A stretch of DNA of 64,000 nucleotides from assembly GCF_000972845.2 (NCBI RefSeq), contig NC_040021.1, positions 11,932,908 to 11,996,907 on the forward strand, written 5' to 3'. Position numbers and translations under genes: made by a program. The notes under the pieces are model-generated. The model saw only the letters and a list, made by a program, of their open reading frames with translations. It had not been told where the DNA came from and did not search any database. Shown here one piece after another: positions 22,780 to 34,152 of the stretch. Origin of the DNA: Larimichthys crocea (taxonomy: Eukaryota > Chordata > Actinopteri > Sciaenidae). Each line of letters starts with the position of its first letter. Position 1 is the stretch's first letter.

Positions 22780-22930
22780 CCTCCCTAACAGCTGCGCGGT
22801 CCACTTGTTTTTGAGCACAGAGCTACCGGAGGAGGGGCGGGGACGGCTGCGTCAGGTTCTGGTTGCTTGGAGACGCCCCAGGAATCCCTATCAGACTTCC
22901 CGCCGCATGAATATTAATTGTGGGGCGCGA
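22780..22930 (-). promoter_or_regulatory. Candidate promoter of fam167a (GC-box region)
   Basis: The most GC-rich piece between fam167a and lca5: CGGAGGAGGGGCGGGGACGG contains a GC box, followed by GTTGCTTGGAGACGCCCC. fam167a needs an upstream noncoding exon, and this is the only CpG-rich spot in the right direction. The link is inferred. Confidence 0.35.
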
Positions 22931-23618
22931 CACAGACTAATAACTAAACAACAGCTTCATTCTTACTATCATTTATTTTTTTATTCAACAAAATACGACA
23001 CAGACTTGGACAAGAAGTACAAAACGTGGAAAAATTCAAAACATGAACACAGACTGGTTAACCACAAACTTTTCATTGGTTACACATTTCTTCCCTTATA
23101 AAGTTACTATAATAAATTCTGCCTGAATAAATACAAAGAGCTCTTTAAAAATGCACATATCTGGAAAAAAATATATATACACATCAAGTTTACTGCTTCC
23201 TAGTGCAGATCAGTAACAGCTTTGTGCCACATTATGAGATCTATAGTGATTTTCATCATGGTATGTAAGGCTAGAAGACCAAAACACATCACTTTGTCTT
23301 CACTTCGACATAAGTCGTAGCTTTTACAGACTCTGGTGTTTGTTTTAGTGCTGATTGTCTTTAGTCATGTCGCTGCAGGGGAAAATAAACATGAACATAC
23401 CAGGAAATACTGTAACTTACTGTCTCGGAGGAACAAGTTTCCAGTAACGCTCCACCCAAAATCTCCAAGACAGGTGAGTCAACAACTTGTTATAATACAA
23501 CATAAGCTATGCATTCAGTGAGCTTATGATTTATTTAGCATAATGTGATTACAGGGTATCAACATGTTTCTGTGACCTTATAAACCTGCAGATGATTGCC
23601 ATTTTTATAAAGTTTTAT

Positions 23619-23865
23619 AGTTAGCACTGTCGCCTCACAGCAAAAAAGTTCCTCATTCGAACCTCAGCTCCAGGCTTTCTGTGGTGAGTTTGTATGCTCT
23701 CCCTGTGTTTGTGTGGCTTCTCTCACACAATTCAAAGACATGCACTTAATCATTGATTCTAAATTGCGAAATTATTATTATGTGAGAGTGGGGACTTGTT
23801 CAGGGTGTTGCCCAAAGTCAGCTGTTAGCGTGACTGTGATGAGGATAAGTGGTCACAGAAAGTTA
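23619..23865 (+). mobile_element. Degenerate tRNA-derived SINE-like element
   Basis: Starts GTTAGCACTGTCGCCTCACAGC (tRNA-like A-box side), continues TTCGAACCTCAG (B-box like), TCTCCCTGTGTTTGTGTGG, TTCAAAGACATGCA and CAGGGTGTTGCCCAAAGTCAGC. This order is typical of a common fish SINE-like family; the related pieces at 57512-58060 share it. Confidence 0.6.
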
Positions 23866-24446
23866 ATGTATATATAGTCATCAGACATTCAGCAAGTCGT
23901 CTAAACATACTGTGATTGTCGTATTGTGTAGTGCTTCACTCTTATAGCATAACTCAAAAATGAATATGCTCAATTTTTTGTGGAACAAACTTTGTCTGAA
24001 TATAGATACTCGAAGAACTGTAGGATCACAAAGCCAACAATAACGGCAACTCCACATTAATATTAAAAATATTTGACAAATAGTTCTCAGGGCTGGTTTC
24101 TGTGTGCTGTGGCTCTGCTGTGCCTCTTTTAGCTCAGATAAACTGGAATGCAACCCGAGGAACCTTTTCAAGTTTAACAAGTGCAGCCAGGAAAAAGCCA
24201 GTCTGAACAACACTTACTTTAAAACAGAATAAAGGGACAAAAATCCTATATTACCACTTTCAGCTACACTGTGACAACTAACTGTCACCCTGATCTCCTA
24301 CACACACACACACACTTGAATGCTTGATGCACATGAACTTATCTACAGGATGAAACCTTAAAGACATGAACACAACTTAAATGATCTATCATTTATGTAG
24401 TCATGTAGTGTTTAGCAAATCCTTTCTTTGCTTCTGTTGATAACGA

Positions 24447-24452
24447 TTTATT
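24447..24452 (-). other. Polyadenylation signal of lca5
   Basis: TTTATT on the + strand reads AATAAA on the minus strand, about 110 bases past the lca5 stop codon. It is the first canonical signal downstream. Confidence 0.5.
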
Positions 24453-24562
24453 GAAATGAATAGTGTTCCAACTTGAATTATTGACAATGTTCATCACTTG
24501 ATGTTATATTTTGGGATTTATCTCACCTCCTGTGAGACTAACGACCTCAGATCACAATAATT

Positions 24563-27500
24563 TCATAAAGTAAGTTCCTCTATGTCATCATCAAATGATG
24601 GGATGGCACGTATGGCAGGTCTGCTATCTGCGACATGTACAGTGTTCAGGGAAGATGCTGGAGGAGTGGAAGACTCTGAGCTGAAGCTGAGCAGTCCCTG
24701 CCTTCTTGACCGTACTCCATTGATAGGTGGAGGACTGTTGAGGACCTCCATTTTATTGGAGGTGCTCACACCGTCACCTGCAGGTGTTGCCAGGGCGCCG
24801 AACAGCTGCTGCATGAGGATAGACTTGCTTTCCTTCCCCACTCCTCCTTCTGCCTGCTTCTCTTTCTCTGTCTCCACCCCCCTGAGACTAAAAACACCTA
24901 TTGCTTCTAATGCGGAGTCCCTGTCCTCCATGGGTGGAGGTGGAGGGAAGCCTGAAGAACTTCGGGAAGCTGACATTCCAAAGGAAGGCGCGTAGCTTCC
25001 GAATGCCAAGTTGTCACTGGAGATTTGGGGCCGTAGTGCTCTCCTTCCTACACCTGTTGTAACAGCTCCACCCTCAATACCTGCTCTCCTCCTTCCACCT
25101 TCCCTGCTCCCGGCACCGGCTCGCAAACCTCCCGACTCCTCCGATTCTGTGAGGTTGAAAATCGAGGAGCTGTGGTTCCTCTGCTCAGGAGGACGAGGAG
25201 AAGAGTGGTTACTGGTTCTCTTACTGGACTCAGAAGGATTAGATTCAGCAGACGTGGTGTCGTGGACTCCCTGGTTCTGATTGTCTATTTCGCGCATCTT
25301 TGCCAGCAGCTGTTCTTTTTTGCGACGTGCTTCCTCTGCTGCTTGCTGATTGGCCAGAGCATCCTGGTTCCATCTCTTCACCTCTTCCCGGACATGGCTG
25401 GATTTCCTGTTGCTCTCTTCCTCCTGGTTTAACGGGGAACTCGTCCTTTTTCTCTCTTCTTCCTCTTTATCTTTCTCCCAACCTGTGGACACAAGATAAA
25501 GGAATTACTGTTGCCTTCTTGTGCCTTTTTATTAATTTTCTCTGATGACTTTGTACACACTCTTACCATCTCTTAGTCCTTTTGCCTTCTCCTCAAGGAC
25601 ATTTAGCTCCTGGTTGAGATGCTGTTTCTCCTCTTTCTCCTTCACCACCTCCTTCTCCTTGTCCCTTTCTTGTTCTTTGTCTCTCATCTTTAGCTGGCTA
25701 TCTTCAGTCACTGCCTGTCCCTCCACTCTGTCGAGCTCCTGTTGACGTAAATTGATTGAGAAAGAGGCACATGAGGTGAACAACAAGACAAATAGCAGTG
25801 ACAGAAGATGAAGTGTGGTTGTTGGGATAAAGTGAAGTGGAGTCACTTCTCTGTACCTTGAGTGACAGGTATTCATCAGGTGCCTGTTCACTATACTCGT
25901 TGGCATCACTGATGGCAGGGGGAGGCGTGGGGAAATCCAGACTAGACATCCCGTCTTTAGTTGGCACTGCCTTGCTGCTGCTCCTGCTCGGGACTACGTT
26001 GAAACAAAAACAGATTATATATTTATTCCTATTTCAAATCATCTCTTGATACAGAGCGCTAGTTTCACCACCAATAAAGAGAACTTAATGGAAGTAAACA
26101 TAGCTTACAAATGCACAACAGTCATCAATTGTTAGGCCTTACCTTTCCGCTTTGTGCCACTGTCTGTGTCTTTTCTTTGTGAGGGTTTCATCATGCGGTT
26201 GGCATAGATGTTCTTGGCATCTAGTTCTCTCTCCTTCTCCTGATAAGAAATGAATATGTTATACACTGAATACATAGAAAGATAAAGTTTGTCTCAGTGA
26301 AGTATATTTTTATGTAGATGGACCTTGAGTTTATTGGTCAGTCGCTCCAGCTCCTCCTGCAGAGTCCTGATCTCCTCCTGTGCACTGATGGTCTTCTTCC
26401 TCTCTGCAGCCAGCTGCCTCTGGTAACTGCCATTGCTCAGCTCCATGCTGCGCTCCAGCTCCTTCAAAACACACACAGATGTCAGTACAAATTTGGCACA
26501 AATCTGGAGTATGTGTGGTACTTATTACCTGCAGGTGATTGTTTATCTAGCTGTAGTAAAAGCATGTAAGAAGACACCATTCAAAAAGAGTCAAATCCAT
26601 TAACTACATCTGCAAAGCTCAGTTTTATCAATAGAGAAATAAATTAAATCTAAAAATAAATATACCTTAATCTTTCGTTCTGCTTCTTGGGCCTGTACCT
26701 TCTCTTCCTCTAGCCTGCGGCTTAGCTCGTCCCTAGCTCCTAACTCTCTCTTGTTGACCAGCTTCTTTAGCCGTGCGATGGTCGACTGACTCCTTCGCAG
26801 CTGCTCCTCACTGTCCTTCAACCGCCGCTCGGCTGCCCGTTCCCGCTCTTGGGTACGCCTGAGCCGCTCACGCAGCACTTTGGTCTCGTTGGTGTGGCGG
26901 GACAGTAGCTGGGAAATCTCGCTTTCTGTGTCATCGTAGCGGTGGAGAGCTTTCTCTTGACGCACCTGAAGCTGCAGCGGCGAAAAGAACAGATTCTCAT
27001 TGTAGGATGCCAAAGGTAAAAGAAAAAAGATTATGTCAGACTTCTTTTGTACTATAACAAATCAGAAGTGGCCACTAAAATCTGATATTAAGTCAAGTCT
27101 TCCTTCATTTCCTGGCCTTATATATTTAACTGAACTAGAGAGTTAGATCTACCTGTCTGAGAATTCGGTTCTCCTTCTGCAGCTCATCAGTGCGCTGTTG
27201 CAGCTCAGCAAGTGCGTTACGCAATTCATTGATTTTTAGCAGGCGGGCTGACAGCATCCTCTTGGTGACCAGGTCCAGTTCTTTAGGGGGTGTGGACTCC
27301 TTGCTTTGTGATCGCACCCCCCTGCGAGGCTGCTGGATCAGGGGGTAGCCGGCTGGACGCTGTGGGCGAGACAAACCCCTGCGCCCCACAGCAGCTGAAA
27401 CATACAGAAAGACACACAATGTAGAAGTAATTTAAAGGTGATGATAATAAACACTTATAGGCAATTATTGAAACAGACAGATAAAAAAAAACTTTAAAAC

Positions 27501-28143
27501 TTTTTTTCTTTTCTTTTTTTTTTTTAATTGGCTATAACATTCAAGTGGAACCAATGAAAAACAATGCTGTGTATAGTAGTGTGAGAGTTTTGGGTAAACG
27601 TTCAGAGTAAAAAATGTTCAGAAAAATGTTTTTGTCCTGCAGAAGTCACGTTCTGCTTTACACTGCCATCACCTGGACAGTACAGCACATTTAATCAGTC
27701 AGGGTTATGTTTCATTTATTCATCAATCCATACTTGGTGATTTCCTTTCTTTACATACCTGTCTTGTAGAGGGGGCTGCTAGAATTCTTCTTTGCCCGCA
27801 CCACTCTTTGAGGGGTAGGGGATGGAGTCCGGGACTGGGAGTACGATGAGAGCGAGCGCTCTGAAGGAGACCCATTCTCATAATCCTCAGAATAAAATGA
27901 CCTACTACTTCTCCGTCCCTCTCCATCTGATATCAGGTCCCGATCTGGATCTGAACGCCACGTTCGGGTTTTCGATCTGCTGTCGTCACAGCTCTCTTTT
28001 TCTTCCTTATCCTGGATATTGTCCCTGAAGTTCTTTTTGTGTTTTTGGAAAGATGAATCTTTCCTTGTACTCCCGAGTGACTGGCGGCTGCTATCGGCAT
28101 CCCGATTGTCTTCATATAGGTCAGTTATCTTTTCAGATTCCAT
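24563..28143 (-). CDS. lca5: Lebercilin, ciliary coiled-coil protein, eight coding exons
   Basis: Lebercilin binds intraflagellar transport components at the connecting cilium of photoreceptors; human LCA5 mutations cause Leber congenital amaurosis. Minus-strand coding exons: 28143-27759, 27394-27153, 26971-26666, 26461-26324, 26239-26143, 25993-25857, 25738-25567 and 25482-24563. The frame is continuous and gives 798 aa (human is about 697). Residues 1-128 are a Ser/Arg-rich, poorly conserved head. The lebercilin coiled-coil domain (about 150-380) has LVTKRMLSARLLKINELRN, RQEKALHRYDDTESEISQL, then SYQRQLAAERKK and EKERELDAKNIYANRM. A Glu/Lys-rich coiled coil (about 435-530) follows. The C-terminal region keeps FGSYAPSFG, LMQQLFG and the acidic end FDDDIEELTL, all LCA5 landmarks. 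The donor of the fourth coding exon is weak (GTCCAT). The neighbouring sh3bgrl2 supports lca5 over lca5l. An upstream noncoding exon probably lies near 30.5 kb. Confidence 0.94.
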
Positions 28144-28867
28144 GTTGTCACTTTAAGAAGAAACACTGTGTTGAATTTAAACATAGAAAGTAGAAAGAAA
28201 GAAACATATCAGACTTTGCACATCACATTACATTTTCTCTGAGTTACAATTTAACAATAACAGAGGCTTACCTATAGAGGATGTACCATACCTGATTTTA
28301 CAGACGTAGATAAAAAGGTTGACCTTGACATTTTGTATTGTGCAGATAAAAATACTTCATTTTCATCCAAAACGGTAAAAAGGAACTAGACCGTCCGGTT
28401 TCTCTCCGGTTTTCCGTATTGTGTGTCTTGGTCACTAAGCGACAACACACATGAGGTGGAATTTTCCATGAGGCTAATGATGTATGATATCACTATTCCA
28501 CACCACTGCTGCTACTAGTCTGCCCTCGTCTGCCCTGGTGCCTTCTTAACAGCCAGGTTATTGTTAATGACTGCAATAAGATGCATATGTACACATATCT
28601 TCAAAGAATACAGAAAAAAGGAGAAAAAATTAATAAATATAAAGTGTTCAGTTGTTTACACTTGATTTATTCTGTTGAACATAGACATATATATATATAT
28701 ATATATCTTAATTTTTCCTGGACTTTTTCCCCATATACTGTATGAAATATAGAAATATTCTGACATTAGTTTGAAGTAACTGTATATGTATTTATTATAA
28801 TATAGGTATTTTACGTTGCAAGCCTAACGGGTATGTATTTTTCTTTTTTTATCTATGAGGCAAATGA

Positions 28868-28990
28868 TGAGAGATGATGAGATGAGATGAGATTCAATTT
28901 ATTGTCATTACACATGGTTTGTAAAAGTTCAAACAACCTTGCATATATCGAAGAAAAAACCCCATAAAATTCAAGACTAATACTGAGGAG
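28868..28990 (-). mobile_element. Reverse-oriented non-LTR retrotransposon tail fragment
   Basis: A (GATGA)n run followed by TTCAATTTATTGTCATTACAC, the complement of the common ATGACAATAAA tail of fish non-LTR elements. Confidence 0.45.
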
Positions 28991-29337
28991 CCAGTGCGGT
29001 CTGCAATGTGTGTGTTAATGACATGTAAAGGTCGTGCAGTCATCTGGCCCTTTCATCAGCCCAAACAATAATAGAATCACTTGATGCGGAGGTGTCTATG
29101 GCAACACAAGTACACACAGCAGCATCACCGTCAACAGAGAAGAGCATAATTGTAGGTCGGACAGGACAAGAGAGGTCCCACACCTGAATACAATCCTGTT
29201 TTGGAGGGAAGTGTTTCAGTTGTTAAGTGTAATGTTTTTCCTCCTCTAAAATCAATAGCAAGAAAAATACACTAGCAACCATTTCAGTGGCATTATTTTC
29301 AATAACAGAAAATACATTTTTTAAATATATGAATAGA

Positions 29338-29400
29338 CCTTTTTTGCAGCCATTTCGACATGAAATAGCAGGTAAACACAGGTGTTACAATAAATATTAA
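29338..29400. mobile_element. Half copy of the MITE-like arm
   Basis: GCAGCCATTTCGACATGAAATAGCAGGTAAACACAGGTGTTAC matches 30302-30343, about 950 bases to the right. The retrotransposon fragment lies between the two. Confidence 0.65.
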
Positions 29401-29579
29401 CCGTAGAATCAAATCAAAATCGTACCGTTCTTACACTGTATCGATTCGTATCGAAACGGTCTGTAACAAAAGTATATCGTTTTTGAATCAGATCGTAACC
29501 TGTGTATCTAGATGCGTATTGAATCGTTTATCACGGACAGATGTGCAACCCTAGCATCCAATGCCTGATATATATTATT

Positions 29580-30245
29580 CCTCTGAACCGCAGACCTTCG
29601 TTGTTGTCTGTTGGGTAACATGTTCCCTCATATGAAAGAACACAGACACTGGTTTATTGAGTCATACACTGTCAGAGCTAAGGGTCAGTGATGTTGTGGG
29701 GGTACAGATGGACTCGTGGTGTTGGAAAGGAGGATGCTGTCTAAGGTGCGGGCTATCTTGGACAGTGACTCCCACCGACTCCATGAGGTGCTGGACAGAC
29801 TCAGGAGCACCTTCAGTCAGAGACTGCTGGTACCAAGATGCTCCACAGAGCGGCACAAGAAGTCTTTCTTTCAGCCTGTACAACTCCTCACTAAATTCTC
29901 TATAAGGTTTTGATATACATATTGCACAGATCACTGTTACTTGGTTTTTAATCTACTGTTACTGGCTCTATTTAACTGTTATTTATTTCAAAGACTAAAT
30001 TCTCTATATGGTTTAGATTTACATAATACATATCCCACTGTTACTGTTTTTATTTTACTGTTACTGGCTCTATTTAACGGTTATTTATACATGTGTATAT
30101 ATTGTTTAAAATAGGATATTGTATAGGGTATATTGTTAAAGTTTTGTTTTCTTACTATTGTCTTCTTGCTATCACTTACTGTTTGGGAGCTGCGGTAACA
30201 AAAACAATTTCCCTGCGGGGATTAATAAAGTACTTCTGATTCTGA
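29580..30245 (+). mobile_element. Non-LTR retrotransposon 3' fragment
   Basis: A short frame at 29716-29913 gives LERRMLSKVRAILDSDSHRL followed by HEVLDRLRSTFSQRL, a piece I recognise from the C-terminus of fish LINE ORF2. The fragment ends TTTCCCTGCGGGGATTAATAAAGT and GATTCTGATT, a classic LINE tail. A partial internal duplication (TTCTCTATA...TACTGTT) lies at 29893-30090. It is a dead copy, lacking the reverse-transcriptase core. Confidence 0.65.
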
Positions 30246-30289
30246 TCTATTCTTATGTGACCTATTTTTAAAGAAGTTATAATCAAAAG

Positions 30290-30460
30290 ACCTTTTTCCA
30301 CAGCAGCCATTTTGACATGAAATAGCAGGTAAACACAGGTGTTATCAATGATATTAATTAAGGTCCTAAAGGCTCTGCAGCGATAAATGGAACTGGACCT
30401 TAATTAGTATCATTTGAAACACCTGTGTTGACCTGACTATTTCTAATTAGACTTAACAAA
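30290..30460. mobile_element. MITE-like element with about 50-bp imperfect terminal inverted repeats
   Basis: The left arm AAATAGCAGGTAAACACAGGTGTT...ATTAATTAAGGTCC (30313-30365) is the imperfect reverse complement of the right arm GGACCTTAATTAGTATCATTTGAAACACCTGTGTTGACCTG...ATTTC (30395-30443). The left arm recurs alone at 29338-29400. It has no coding capacity. Confidence 0.65.
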
Positions 30461-30509
30461 CATCATACCAAATCCGGTCTAGAGGAAAAATGTGATGTAC
30501 AGTACTCAC

Positions 30510-30700
30510 CACATCGGTTACATCACCTCTGTTGTCATCACATCTTCTGCTTCATCGTGCTTATGTATCCGGAGGCTCCACATTTCTGAAGAAAAACCTA
30601 TGCAATCAGGTCACAAGCTCCCTTAGTGAAAGCAGATATACAACAGGGGCTTACTACAGCGGTATAACATAGCAGCTCCGGCGGCCCCCCCTCTCTCTGT
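30510..30700 (-). other. Candidate noncoding first exon / promoter side of lca5
   Basis: On the minus strand a sequence ending ...GATGTG is followed by a strong GTGAGT donor (rc of 30504-30509). The coding exon at 28143 is preceded by an acceptor (CTTAAAG, exon edge near 28150), so a spliced 5' UTR is needed. The 5' limit is unknown; 30660-30700 is C/G-rich on the + strand. This is inference, and other upstream exons are possible (for example near 28270). Confidence 0.35.
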
Positions 30701-31585
30701 GACCCGGACAGATTGGATTAAAACGGACCGTCTGTTACTGACAGGTGCATTGTTAGGAGAAGCAAATGTAGCTAGCACCTGAAGCCAAAGTTGGCCCCGT
30801 CACTCAGTATTATTCATGGACAAATAGACGTAAATAAAGAGAGAAGAGGTTTTAAACAGCCTGCTGACATTAAACCTGTGACAGCTAACGGTTATTAATG
30901 ATAGCCTTATTCTGTTAGCATAGCAACACAAAGCTACCATCAACAGGTGGGATGTGTTGTGTGTCTGTTGGCACCAACCTGTCCCGTCTTCCTCGTTTAC
31001 TCCTTTTTTTAACTCTTGCTGGCTTTGTCTTTGTCTTATATTTCCAACTTTATAACATTTAACGGCGTCTTGTTTGGCGCTAGACTCCGTCAGGCTAATG
31101 TTAGCCACATAGCTTCGACTGCTAGCAGCAGGCTAGCATGAACTTTAGCCAACTTAGCTCCGTTATTCAGAAGTCTTCGGTCTTTTTTGGGGGGGCAAAG
31201 CGCATCGTTTCAAAATGTGCCGTCCTGTAATTATTCACGGTGAAAGCACAATTCAGAGGAAGTCCTGGCCGCCAGGGGCGTTCAGATGGTTGTTTTTTTT
31301 CTGTCCACGCCTTGAGGTTTGCTCCAGTCCTGCCGCTGACGCTGTACCATGGCAACCGCAGTACCGCCTGCAGTACCGCTGCCGTCCAGGGTGGCGCTGT
31401 AGTGCGTGTTGTGATGCCTGTGATATAAATATGTTTATATCATTATGTCAATAAAGAAGAATGTAAGAAACATGAGCTCACACCACATGTTTGTGTTTAT
31501 ATCATAAACCACTGTCGTCTTGTCACCTGATATATATTTAACAGTCACTATAAGGTTTCTATTGGAGTGTGTTCATATCCAAATA

Positions 31586-31903
31586 CAACGTCTGTCACTT
31601 CAGCAGCAGCAAATTAATATATTACAAGACACACGGACCTTGTGTTTAAGAATTATGTCATGAACATATTTGCTATCTAACTATCTATTAGCATTTCTGT
31701 TATTTGCTGTCTACTTTTATTTATTGTAAGGTGTCCTTGGGTGACAGAAAGGCGCCTATGAAATAAAATGTATTATTATTATTATTAGTAGTATTTTATT
31801 ATTACTATTATACTAATAAATAAATAAAACTAGCACAGCTGCTGATGTGCTCTCTTTCCACTGCTGTGCAATAAATTATATTGGAATTCTGCTGATATTA
31901 CAA
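31586..31903. repeat. Tandem duplication, copy 1 (with inserted LINE-like tail)
   Basis: Starts TCTGTCACTTCAGCAGCAGC and ends GCTGATATTACAAT. About 117 bases (31695-31811) are absent from copy 2 and look like a retroelement tail: GGCGCCTATGAAATAAAATG and (ATT)n. Confidence 0.75.
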
Positions 31904-32078
31904 TGTCTGTCACTTCAGCAGCAGCATATTAATATATTACTGTCATAAATCATATGTGCTATCTGACCATCTATAGCATACTAATAAATAAATAAATAAA
32001 ACTAGCACAGCTGCTGATATGCTTTCTTTCCACTGCTGTGCAATAAAGTACATTGGGATTCTGTTGATATTACAAGGT
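31904..32078. repeat. Tandem duplication, copy 2
   Basis: Repeats copy 1 (TCTGTCACTTCAGCAGCAGC, AAACTAGCACAGCTGCTGAT, CACTGCTGTGCAATAAA, GTTGATATTACAA) without the internal insert. Confidence 0.8.
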
Positions 32079-32962
32079 ATGTGTGTATAAAGTTGTTTTT
32101 ACAGCTCTTTTTATTGGCAGTAATACCAAAGAGATGAAAGCACATCTACAAGATGAAAGCACGTCTTTACCTCCACTTATTTTTTTTTTCAATGTCAATT
32201 GCTATACAGCCAGATTTTGCGCATGCAGTTGAAGCTGGACCAAGGCCACAAACTGATCTGGCCATGCCTAAATTCATAAAACCTAATGATATGCTGAAAA
32301 CTGGCAAACGCACAAACTAGACAGAAAAAACAACCATGCTGCCCCAAAAATGCTGCCACAGTCCCATAAACTTACCTGCGTCAAGCTGCCGGACATAACC
32401 AGAGTCAACCAGAAGTAAAGCGGATTTTTCTATCAAAATAAACAATTAAGTTTTGACACTGAAAATATTTGTTTGGGATTTCGGCCTATGTGAAAGAAAA
32501 TCAGTAAAATCAGATAATTAGTAAAGAAAATATTTCTTAAATTGATTTGATAACATTTTATCACGATTGATTAAGAGCATTTGGAAACCACAAACACCTA
32601 CTTGCATACAGAAAACTTACAATTATATTTTTTTGGACTTCAGATTTGGTCTATAATCTCTCTCTCTGGAGCAATCACGTTGTTTGTTTGTTTTTTATTT
32701 TGAAAATGATGACCGGATATCCAGTGTTTGATGTGATCTGGGTGCCTGTGTGCAGTCAGCGAGGATCGTGGAGCGCCACAGTCAGCAGAGACGCGCGCTT
32801 GGTTTATTATCATGCTTCAGTTCAAATACTGGAGACGCGTGTCTTCTCTCATCTAAAACACAGCCTGTAGTTCAAAGTCTAGACTTGTTAGTTTGGGGAT
32901 AAACGACACTCGCTGCTTCCAAAACTGTTTTATCGACTGTCTGACATAAATTTGGGATTAAA

Positions 32963-34113
32963 ATGGTCATCAGGGTTTACATCGCGTCTTCAACTGGCTC
33001 TGTCGCGGTGAGTGTTTGCAAATGTGTTTTGAAGCTTGTTGACAGTTGCATATAAGAAATGCGTTCATATTTTCATTTTTCATTTTTAAAAAAGCATGCG
33101 GGAATCTGTATGTCTGTAAATCCGACTAATTGCATTATGTGACTGGACTGATCATCGACTTCAGACTGCTCACAAGCAGTGAAAGTAATCACCATCATTC
33201 AGACAGGCAGGCAGGCAAACAGCCAGGTTAGTCCGTGCCCATTTTTACTTGCAGTTTAGATTTCTCATGCATGTTGAATTTTTATTATGTTTTGTTGCGT
33301 TGTAAAACCCCTGGCCTGCAGAACTTCATTGTGCAGAAGCTTAATAAATAACAAGTTCTCCTATAAATAGAACAAAGTACGTGTTTGGTGTGCAAACAAG
33401 CCATAAGGTGATCCATGTGCACTCCTCCAGGATGTTCAGGGTGGACAAAATGACAGTGACACTTTACTATGATTTCAAAAGCACAAATTCCCAGCAGATT
33501 TGTGTGACAGGAGGTCTACTATACTACTATCTAACAAAAGACATTGTTCTAGTCTCAAGCTTTTATTACTTTGAAACCATTATCAGGAGGAGAAGCCAAC
33601 GGTGCATCATTAATAGGTGAACAAGACTATTTTTGGGCTCTTATCCCTTTTAACTTGTTCAACTGCTGACTAATTTTCAGGACGGGTTCCAACTGAGGGC
33701 TTACTCCAAATACATACAGTTGATTTATGTCACTTCATTAGATGGCCACTTATAGTTGGTCTCCTGTAGTGCTCAAAAGATTTTATGTTGTATGTTGTCC
33801 CAGAGACTTAATGCGAAGCATAATAGATGAATCCACAATGAAAATAATTGTTAGTTTCAGCCCAGTCCTGTAGTGCCTCATGGGAAACAACGGGCGCATG
33901 CCATTGAGAAGGCGCAGCTGATACTCAGTATAAGCAGAAAATCATCAAACAACACTCTCGCGTGGATGCTTCAAGTCTTAGGTAATGGGGCAAATGAGTA
34001 ATATATTTAGTTTATTCATGCTTCATCTCTATAAGAGGGCAGCACAATCTTTGAACGTTTACAAAGGAGTTATTTTTAATCCTATGACACATACATTCAA
34101 AACACACACTCTT

Positions 34114-34152
<39 letters not shown>

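Larger units (their letters stand above)
19263..24440. other. Region between fam167a and lca5 coding parts
   Basis: Holds the upstream part of fam167a, the repeats listed separately and otherwise AT-rich sequence. No further coding exon recognised. Confidence 0.5.

Noticed and set aside
22613..23101. 162-residue open frame near the GC-rich region
   Set aside because: No recognisable motif; it overlaps the probable fam167a promoter on the other strand.
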